Assembly: GCA_963169055.1 (NCBI GenBank)
Contig: CAUJFU010000300.1
Location: 1 to 27,960, forward strand
Source of the DNA: Myxococcota bacterium
GTDB lineage: Bacteria; Myxococcota_C; UBA6777
Length of the DNA: 27,960 bases
Reading direction: 5' to 3'
In this document: positions 16,317-21,932 of the stretch, piece by piece
Position numbering within the stretch: position 1 is the stretch's first letter
Layout: every line of letters begins with the position of its first letter
The notes under the pieces: model-generated
Told to the model about the DNA's origin: nothing
Databases searched by the model: none
The model's input: only the letters and a program-made list of their open reading frames with translations
Program-made: the position numbers and the translations under genes

Positions 16317-17609
16317 TTGTCAGCATCGACCCTTGCCCCTGCGTGCCGTGCAGGGGATCGTGTAGCCATCGTTGCCCCAGCGGGGCCCTTTTCGCACGAA
16401 CACCTGTTGCGCGGCTGTGCTTTGTTGCGTGCGTGGTCGCTTGAACCTGTGTTTGATCCTGCGATCCTCACTCGGTGGGGCTACCTTGCGGGACAAGACG
16501 ATCTGCGTGCGCGCCTATTGACCGAAGCATGGGAAGATCCTTCGGTGCGTGCCATCCTCTGTGCGCGTGGTGGCTACGGCTCAATGCGCTTGCTCGATCG
16601 CCTTCCCATGCAAACATTTGCCAAGCACCCCAAGCGTTTCTTTGGTTTTAGCGACATTACGTTGTTGTTAAACGCGCTGGTTCGAGAGGCTGGGCTGATC
16701 AGCTTCCATAGCCCGATGATCGCAAGTCCCTTGTTTTTTGAGGGCTCACCTGCAAGCCAAGACACGCTCAAACAGGCCCTTTTTGGCGAGACCCTTTCTG
16801 ATATCTATACGCCGCTTTTGGGAACGTGGGTACAAGGAAGCCGTCAGACGGGGCGTTTGTTGGGAGGCAATCTTTCGTTGATCGCTTCGGCCATCGGTAC
16901 GCCTTGGGAGATCACCGATCAGCCGATCATCTTGTTGCTCGAAGAAGTCAGCGAACCACCCTACCGCATCGATCGGATGCTCCAACAACTCCGATACAGC
17001 GGCTTTTTAGAGCGCGTTGTTGGGATCGCGCTCGGTGATATGGGCGCTTATCAAGACCAGTACCAACGCTACACCACCCAAGAGATGTGGCTCGAACGCT
17101 TGGCGTTGCCTCCCACATGCGCGTTGCTTTGTGACCTTCCGATCGGCCATATCGACGATCACCGCAGCGTCCCCTTGGGAGCGTGGATGACCCTCGACCC
17201 ACAAGAAGCCAGTTTGCGCATCGCCAACGACCAAGAGATCCGCAACGCCCGAGAGTCCCACAACACCCGAAAGCCCCGCAACACCCGAGAACCCCACAAC
17301 ACCCAAGCCTCTCGCTTCTCCCATCCCACCGAAGCAAGACACTCCAATCCATCGCAATCATCGCAATCACCGCAATCACCGCAATCATCGCAATCATCGC
17401 AACCATCGCAATCATCGCAACCATCGCAACCATCGCAACCATCGCAACCATCGCAATCATCGCAGTCATCGCAGTCATCGCAGTCATCGCAGTCATCGCA
17501 GTCATCGCAGTCATCACAGTCATCACAGTCATCGCAGTCATCGCAGTCATCACAACCATCGCAATCATCGCAATCATCGATTCATTCGACACAAAGGAGG
17601 CACGGATGA
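16317..17609 (+). CDS. LD-carboxypeptidase (LdcA/MccF family, peptidase S66) with Ser/Gln repeat tail
   Basis: LD-carboxypeptidases cut the terminal D-Ala from the murein tetrapeptide during cell-wall recycling; some relatives detoxify microcin C. The first 302 residues are a full S66 domain: VAIVAPAGP, ARGGYGSMRLLDRL, nucleophile S112 in FFGFSDIT, E210 in LLLEEVSEPPYRIDRML, and H278 in IGHIDDH, the expected Ser-Glu-His triad. Residues after about 310 are low complexity: a short NTR-rich stretch, then about 75 residues of SSQ/PSQ triplets encoded by a 9-bp minisatellite. The start is TTG at 16317 with AAGGAG upstream; no ATG in frame precedes the conserved start. The stop overlaps the next gene's ATG as ATGA. 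The tail has no counterpart in typical family members. Confidence 0.9.
   Translation: MSASTLAPACRAGDRVAIVAPAGPFSHEHLLRGCALLRAWSLEPVFDPAILTRWGYLAGQDDLRARLLTEAWEDPSVRAILCARGGYGSMRLLDRLPMQTFAKHPKRFFGFSDITLLLNALVREAGLISFHSPMIASPLFFEGSPASQDTLKQALFGETLSDIYTPLLGTWVQGSRQTGRLLGGNLSLIASAIGTPWEITDQPIILLLEEVSEPPYRIDRMLQQLRYSGFLERVVGIALGDMGAYQDQYQRYTTQEMWLERLALPPTCALLCDLPIGHIDDHRSVPLGAWMTLDPQEASLRIANDQEIRNARESHNTRKPRNTREPHNTQASRFSHPTEARHSNPSQSSQSPQSPQSSQSSQPSQSSQPSQPSQPSQPSQSSQSSQSSQSSQSSQSSQSSQSSQSSQSSQSSQPSQSSQSSIHSTQRRHG
17349..17573 (+). repeat. 9-bp minisatellite, about 25 copies, at the 3' end of the carboxypeptidase gene
   Basis: Units vary around TCGCAATCA (CAA/CAG, TCA/CCA changes) and encode SSQ or PSQ. 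Subgroups of identical variants (a run of CCA units, then a run of CAGTCA units) suggest several rounds of local duplication. Because nine is a multiple of three, other frames on both strands are also open through it (Ile/Ala/Thr/Val forward; Met/Thr/Ala reverse). The array ends about 20 bases before the AAAGGAGG that serves the next gene. Confidence 0.97.
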
Positions 17610-18202
17610 TCGCCGAGCGCTTTTATGCGATGCGCCACGGCGCAAGCGAAGCCAATCTTGCAGGGAAGGTGCAAGGCATCGAAGATATTCCGCTTGCGGC
17701 ACGCGGAGAGCGCGAAGCTTTGGCCTCTGCCAAAGCCCTCGAAACAGCGGGGATTACACACATCTACGCATCCCCGCTCCAGCGAGCCTATCGAACAGCC
17801 GAGATCGTCGCCCAACATCTGGGCCTTTCGGTCGAGTTGCTTGACGGCTTACGCGCTCGAAACCTCGGTACATGGGCCTTCAAGCCCAGCAGCGAGATCA
17901 AAGCCGCGTGGGCAGATCACCAACATCCTTTTCGCAGCGATCCGCACTTTGCTCCGCCGGGCGGCGAAAGCCTCCACGACAGCGAGCAGCGACTTTGGCA
18001 AGCGGTCGATCCGATCATTGCGGAATCTGCGGGTGTTCCGCTGTTTGTGACACATCTCGTCGCCACAGGCGCGCTGGTGCAACGCTTCTTTGGGCAACGT
18101 CCAGCCTTTCACAACGCCGAAGTGTGGGTTCTCTTTCCTCAACAACACTCTGCGCGCTTGTTCTTCCGCCCCGAGGGAGATCTGCTCATGGGCAACGAAT
18201 AA
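17606..18202 (+). CDS. histidine phosphatase (phosphoglycerate mutase-like) family protein
   Basis: The 198-residue protein has the phosphohistidine motif MRHG (R10, H11), R60 in SPLQRAYRTAEI, GGES at 119-122 and a second histidine H150 in LFVTH, all typical of the branch 1 histidine phosphatases. The usual acidic residue in the LRE-x-x-x-G-x-W segment reads LRARNLGTW, so the common Glu proton donor seems missing; E121 of GGES might substitute. The substrate cannot be read from sequence. The ATG at 17606 has AAAGGAGG upstream and overlaps the carboxypeptidase stop as ATGA, so translation is coupled. An in-frame extension through the minisatellite is an artefact of its 9-bp period. Confidence 0.88.
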   Translation: MIAERFYAMRHGASEANLAGKVQGIEDIPLAARGEREALASAKALETAGITHIYASPLQRAYRTAEIVAQHLGLSVELLDGLRARNLGTWAFKPSSEIKAAWADHQHPFRSDPHFAPPGGESLHDSEQRLWQAVDPIIAESAGVPLFVTHLVATGALVQRFFGQRPAFHNAEVWVLFPQQHSARLFFRPEGDLLMGNE

Positions 18203-18232
18203 CTCCGACGCCCAGACAAGAAGTGAACAGTC

Positions 18233-19129
18233 ATGACTCACCCACATCCACCCCAACGCTTTATTCGCCCTCTCCGACGGATCGGCGTGATCATGCTTTT
18301 TTTGCTCTTGGGGGGCATGGCTTTGTTGTGGTGGTCTCCGCGCTGGATCTTACGACCGCTGCGTTGGATCGAGCGCAAGCACTTTGCGCATATTGGAGAC
18401 AAAGGCCCATTGCAGATCGTGGATGCAGGGCGATGGGAGTCGATCTATCCGAAGATGTGGAAGCGACGTATGCACTTTCGTCGCAAAGATCACCGAAGCG
18501 CGATCTATCTCCGCCTTGTACGGCTCGATCCCACCGTCTACAAGATCGCGTTGTGGTATGGGACGCCTCGCCGCATCGGATGGATGATGAAACATACCGA
18601 TGCGCTTGTGGCGATCAACGCGGGCTTATTCGACCCAAAACGCCGCCCCCTTGGCCTGTTCAAGCAAGACGGAAAACTGATCAACGCCCACCTCCACAAA
18701 CGCTCGATTGACGGGGTATTTTCCATCTCACACAACCAACGTCTCCAGATCTTGGCGGGACGGGGCTTTTCACATCGCAACAGCCGTGATGCCTTCCAAT
18801 CCTCTCCGCTACTCGTTCTGAAAAGCAAGCGACACCCGTTACGCAAGAACAGTTGGAAAGTCGATCGTCGCAGTGCGCTTTGCCTCGATGAATCGGGGTA
18901 TTTGTTGCTGATGGCTACGGAAGGGTACTTTAACGGGTTGAGTTATGGCGAGATGGGTCGGTTGATGAGTCGCCGCACACACCAAGGCGGCCTTCAATGT
19001 CAAGCAGGGCTGAACTTGGACGGAGGGGGGAGTGTGCAATGGGCTGTACGCACCAAGGCAAAGCAGTGGGAAGGGATTCAGGGAATGGACGCAACGCCTC
19101 TGTATTTGCTGATCAAATCACGCAAATAA
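18233..19129 (+). CDS. membrane-anchored phosphodiester glycosidase-like (NAGPA family) protein
   Basis: The 298-residue protein has an N-terminal basic stretch and a single membrane segment (about 17-36), then an outside domain carrying the two hallmark motifs of the phosphodiester glycosidase (NAGPA) family: AINAGLFDP (128-136) and GLNLDGGGS (259-267). In relatives this domain removes sugar residues from phosphodiesters; bacterial members are linked to envelope or exopolysaccharide chemistry, but substrates are seldom known. It follows the histidine phosphatase by 30 bases on the same strand, so it is probably the third gene of that operon. The ribosome site (AAGAAGTGAA) is weak. It converges on mglA with a 59-base gap that holds no clear terminator. 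Confidence 0.82.
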   Translation: MTHPHPPQRFIRPLRRIGVIMLFLLLGGMALLWWSPRWILRPLRWIERKHFAHIGDKGPLQIVDAGRWESIYPKMWKRRMHFRRKDHRSAIYLRLVRLDPTVYKIALWYGTPRRIGWMMKHTDALVAINAGLFDPKRRPLGLFKQDGKLINAHLHKRSIDGVFSISHNQRLQILAGRGFSHRNSRDAFQSSPLLVLKSKRHPLRKNSWKVDRRSALCLDESGYLLLMATEGYFNGLSYGEMGRLMSRRTHQGGLQCQAGLNLDGGGSVQWAVRTKAKQWEGIQGMDATPLYLLIKSRK

Positions 19130-19188
19130 CGGATACCACAGGAGGATATGACACGAGGCAACCGCATCACGAAACGGCCAAAGGGCCA

Positions 19189-19776
19189 TCAAGTTCCGCG
19201 TTTGAGGTGGGTCAAGACAAGTTTCGCGGTGGCTTTCAGGGTGTCAAAGACACCTTTTCCCGAGACAGCGACAGCCTCAAACTCAGGAACACCACGCGGG
19301 TTGAGTTCAGCGCGCAATTGTTCGGGGGTTGCGGCGTTGGGAAGGTCGCGTTTGTTGTACTGCATCACAAAGGGGATGGCGTCGAGATCGTAGCCTTGTT
19401 CGGCGAGGTTGTCGCGCAAGTTTTGAAGGCTTTCGTGGTTGGCTTCCATCCGTTCGATCTGTGAGTCGGCGACAAAAACCACGCCATCCACGCCTTTGAG
19501 GATCAGCTTGCGGCTTGCATCGTAGAAAACTTGGCCGGGGACGGTGTAGAGGTGAAAGCGGGTTTTGAAGCCACGGATCTCGCCCAAGGAAAGGGGAAGA
19601 AAGTCAAAAAACAACGTTCGTTCTGTTTCGGTGGCGAGGGAGATCAGCTTCCCTTTGGCGTCGGGGTTGGTCTTCTGATAGATGTACTGGAGATTGGTGG
19701 TCTTTCCACAAAGACCGGGACCGTAGTACACGATCTTACAGTTGATCTCACGAGAAGAGTAATTGATGAAGGACAT
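19189..19776 (-). CDS. mglA: Ras-like GTPase MglA, cell polarity and gliding motility switch
   Basis: MglA is the small GTPase that in Myxococcus marks the leading pole and drives both motility systems; related proteins occur in many non-gliding bacteria. The 195-residue protein shows the P-loop GPGLCGKTT (19-27), the switch sequence TVPGQ (78-82, with Thr in place of the Asp of eukaryotic Ras), and NKRD (141-144) for guanine recognition. R53 and Q82, needed for MglB-stimulated hydrolysis in Myxococcus, are present. The opening [20 protein letters not shown] is recalled as the same as in Myxococcus MglA. The ATG at 19776 follows AGGAG. Its partner mglB lies 187 bases upstream on the same strand. 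Confidence 0.97.
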   Translation of the reverse strand: MSFINYSSREINCKIVYYGPGLCGKTTNLQYIYQKTNPDAKGKLISLATETERTLFFDFLPLSLGEIRGFKTRFHLYTVPGQVFYDASRKLILKGVDGVVFVADSQIERMEANHESLQNLRDNLAEQGYDLDAIPFVMQYNKRDLPNAATPEQLRAELNPRGVPEFEAVAVSGKGVFDTLKATAKLVLTHLKRGT

Positions 19777-19831
19777 CGCGGTCTCCTTGAGCGGTCAGAG
19801 GTGGGTATTCCCTCGCTCATGTCACTCGCTA

Positions 19832-19846
19832 TCTGTTCGCAACAGA
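19832..19846. other. perfect inverted repeat in the mglB-mglA spacer
   Basis: TCTGTT-CGC-AACAGA is a perfect 6-bp inverted repeat with a three-base loop inside the 187-base gap between mglB and mglA. In the transcript it could form a small hairpin about 60 bases before mglA; as DNA it could bind a dimeric regulator. No T-run follows, so it is not a terminator. I see nothing else in that gap. Confidence 0.4.
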
Positions 19847-19963
19847 CGCGACAGAAAGCACTTTGCTTCGTGAGAAGCGCGGTGCGAGAGGAAAGATGCG
19901 GTTGAACAACCCTGCTGAAAACCTGATGGAAAAAAGCAAGGGTTGTGAAATACATGGGGTGGC

Positions 19964-20434
19964 TTAGTCTGCAAAAAGATTGTCGATATCGTCTTCGCTG
20001 ATATCATCGAAGATCGAACCTTCTTCTTTTTGGTTGTCTTTTTCCATCTCGTCAAAGACACGCTTGAGTTCTTCGCTGGAGCGTTTGACGCGCAAGCGCA
20101 CGAGGCCCAAAGAAGAACGTTTGTCAAAGATCAGCACAAGGATCACGCGACTATCCACGATGGTGAGGTGGATGTTGTCGCGCTCGCCTTCGTGAAACAG
20201 GTTAGAGAATTCGCGCTCGCCAAGCAACTGAGCGAGACCGGTGGTGGCAGCGATGTTCCCCGCCGCAAGGGAGCCAAGCGAGGTGGTATCCATGTTTTGG
20301 ACATCGCCGCTCGAAGCGATCAGAAGGCCGTTTTTGTCGATCAAAAAGACCACTTTGGCATTGGCATCGCGGTTCAGTCGATCCGTAATCGCCTTGATCT
20401 GACGGTACGCCTGTTCGTGTAGCACGAAGCTCAT
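19964..20434 (-). CDS. mglB: roadblock/LC7 protein MglB, GTPase-activating partner of MglA
   Basis: MglB stimulates GTP hydrolysis by MglA and sits at the lagging pole in Myxococcus. The 156-residue protein has the roadblock/LC7 fold signature: KVVFLIDKNGLLIASSGDV, SLGSLAAGNIAATTGLAQLLG, EGERDNIHLTIVDSRVILVLIFD, followed by a C-terminal acidic tail (EDDIDNLF) that resembles the MglA-contacting tail of known MglB proteins. The ATG at 20434 has GGAGG about 10 bases upstream. It precedes mglA, as in Myxococcus, but with an unusually wide gap. A strong promoter lies about 250 bases upstream, beyond a terminator-like hairpin. Confidence 0.95.
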   Translation of the reverse strand: MSFVLHEQAYRQIKAITDRLNRDANAKVVFLIDKNGLLIASSGDVQNMDTTSLGSLAAGNIAATTGLAQLLGEREFSNLFHEGERDNIHLTIVDSRVILVLIFDKRSSLGLVRLRVKRSSEELKRVFDEMEKDNQKEEGSIFDDISEDDIDNLFAD

Positions 20435-20508
20435 CTAATTCCATCCTCCGCCAGCGTTGCGCCGCGCCTTGGGTTATGCTTCACTGTCGTTTGCTGTTTG
20501 CTTGTGAT

Positions 20509-20561
20509 CCAACAAACAAAACAGCGCCCTATCACCGTTGAATCAACGATCTATGCGCTGT
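20509..20561 (-). terminator. terminator-like hairpin in the mglBA leader
   Basis: On the minus strand ACAGCGC (20561-20555) pairs with GCGCTGT (20527-20521), and TTTGTTTGTTG follows directly. Between them a second perfect hairpin CGTTG-ATT-CAACG (20548-20536) stacks inside. The position, about 120 bases after the predicted start site and 75 before mglB, fits either an attenuator or the end of a separate small RNA. Confidence 0.5.
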
Positions 20562-20687
20562 CATCGGGAACGAAAGACAACGGTGAAAAACGATATTGAG
20601 TACATACAGCGGGAACTTGGAGACGTGAAACTCGCCTATGCCGAAGGGATCGAAAGAAAAGAGCAAAGCGAGTGACAACCGATGCCC

Positions 20688-20715
20688 ATTATACAAAAGA
20701 CACAAGCAGGGTCAA
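20688..20715 (-). promoter_or_regulatory. sigma70-type promoter for mglBA or a leader RNA
   Basis: TTGACC (20715-20710), a 16-base spacer and a perfect TATAAT (20693-20688) on the minus strand make the best promoter in the window. Transcription should begin near 20681, leaving a leader of about 245 bases before mglB. It lies after the recR stop, in a 349-base gap. Confidence 0.75.
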
Positions 20716-20783
20716 GCGCAGATCTTAAAACAGCCTCCAAACGCAAACATGCGATAGGGTGTTTCGATTGGGATCTAGGGCAC

Positions 20784-21377
20784 TTAGATCTCGCGTCGCG
20801 CTTCGAGAGCTTGGGCGAGGGTGGCGCGATCGATGAATTCGAGATCGCCCCCTTTGGGGATCCCCGTGGCGATGCGCGTGATGCGCAATCCGGGGACCGA
20901 AGCGAGCAGTTTTCGCAAATACAGAGCGGTCGATTCTCCTTCGACGGTGGGGTTGGTCGCAAGGATCAGTTCGCGCACGTCTGTCCGCTGTAGCCGCTGT
21001 AATAGTTCACGCACCTTCAGTTTTTCTGGGGTGATCCCTTCGAGTGGTGCGAGCGCACCGTGAAGAATGTGATAACGCCCATGATAGGCTTTGGAACGCT
21101 CCACCGCCATCATATCGGGAACGGTTTCCACAACACAGATCATATCTTGTTCACGTTTCGGATCTGCACAAAGCGAACAAGGATCTTGTTGGCTCAGATT
21201 GCAACACTCCGAACAAAGGTGGACGTGTTCGGCGACGTCGAGGATCGCAGCCGAAAGATCGCGTGCGAGTTCTCGTTCTCCTGCCAGCAGTGAAAAAACG
21301 ATCCGCGTGGCCGAACGTTCGCCAACACCGGGCAATCGCGTCAACAAGCGGATCAGATGCAAGATCGGATCGTGCAT
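20784..21377 (-). CDS. recR: recombination mediator protein RecR
   Basis: RecR works with RecF and RecO to load RecA at gaps. The 197-residue protein has the N-terminal helix-hairpin-helix (LTRLPGVGERSATRI), the four zinc cysteines C55, C58, C67 and C70, and a Toprim domain (DMICVVETVPDMMAVE, NPTVEGESTALYL), ending with the conserved RIATGIPKGGDLEFID. Length is normal. The ATG at 21377 shares one base with the ybaB stop (TAATG), so the two are coupled, as in the common dnaX-ybaB-recR order. Confidence 0.98.
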   Translation of the reverse strand: MHDPILHLIRLLTRLPGVGERSATRIVFSLLAGERELARDLSAAILDVAEHVHLCSECCNLSQQDPCSLCADPKREQDMICVVETVPDMMAVERSKAYHGRYHILHGALAPLEGITPEKLKVRELLQRLQRTDVRELILATNPTVEGESTALYLRKLLASVPGLRITRIATGIPKGGDLEFIDRATLAQALEARREI

Positions 21378-21700
21378 TAAAACAGCCCGCCAAGGCCGTT
21401 CATCATGTTGGCAGGAACGATCTTGCCCATCTCTTCTTGGTATTTTTCTTCGGCAAGTCGTACAGCCTCGTTGACTGCGGCGACGATCAGATCCTGCAAC
21501 ATCTCCACGTCGTTGGGATCGACCACATCTTTATCGATATCCAACTTCACGAGGCGCTTCTTTCCGTTGACGTGCGCGGTCACCATCCCCCCACCTGCAC
21601 TGGCTTCGACTTGCATCGCTTCCAGATCTTCTTGCATCTTCTCCATTTTCTTCTGCATCTGCTGCGCTTGCTTCATCAACTGCTGCATTCCGCCCTTCAT
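21377..21700 (-). CDS. ybaB: YbaB/EbfC nucleoid-associated DNA-binding protein
   Basis: YbaB proteins are small dimers that bind DNA and are almost always encoded between dnaX and recR. The 107-residue protein starts with a Met/Gln-rich helix (QQLMKQAQQMQKKMEKMQEDL) that builds the dimer, then the conserved core VEASAGGGMVTAHVNGKKRL and the C-terminal ending MNGLGGLF. The ATG at 21700 follows AAGGAG. A 61-bp tandem duplication lies immediately upstream. Role in recombination or nucleoid structure is by family only. Confidence 0.95.
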   Translation of the reverse strand: MKGGMQQLMKQAQQMQKKMEKMQEDLEAMQVEASAGGGMVTAHVNGKKRLVKLDIDKDVVDPNDVEMLQDLIVAAVNEAVRLAEEKYQEEMGKIVPANMMNGLGGLF

Positions 21701-21710
21701 CGCTCGCTCC

Positions 21711-21832
21711 TTCTTTTCCTGTTTCGTTACATCTTCCGCAAAAGACGGTGATCGGTTCGACCCAAACGTCTTTCTTTTCCTGTTTCGTTACATCTTCCGC
21801 AAAAGACGGTGATCTGTTCGACCCAAGCATCT
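21711..21832. repeat. 61-bp tandem duplication upstream of ybaB
   Basis: Copies at 21711-21771 and 21772-21832 differ at only three positions, so the duplication is recent. They begin 11 bases before the ybaB start and fill about half of the 232-base dnaX-ybaB gap. The rest of the gap has two small inverted repeats on the minus strand (AGCGT-TGG-ACGCT and GGCGTC-TTG-GACGCC) and no T-run. A frame through the copies reads ITVFCGRCNETGKE but shifts between copies, so I do not call it a gene. Confidence 0.97.
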
Positions 21833-21932
21833 TTCTCTGCGTGGTTGGCGTCCAAGACGCCGAAACTTAACACCGCCCCCCTGAAACGGCAAGACGAGAC
21901 ACCAGCGTCCAACGCTGCCTTCGGCTTCCATC

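Noticed and set aside
17349-17573. CRISPR array
   Set aside because: Units are 9 bases and contiguous without unique spacers; it is a coding minisatellite.
17183-17605. N-terminal extension of the histidine phosphatase through the minisatellite
   Set aside because: The hydrophobic Ile/Ala/Thr stretch is the repeat read in another frame; AAAGGAGG and the ATG at 17606 mark the real start.
19148-19393. 81-codon plus-strand frame with a good AGGAGG before its ATG
   Set aside because: It is antisense to conserved mglA codons for most of its length and has no recognisable domain; the ribosome-like site alone is not enough.
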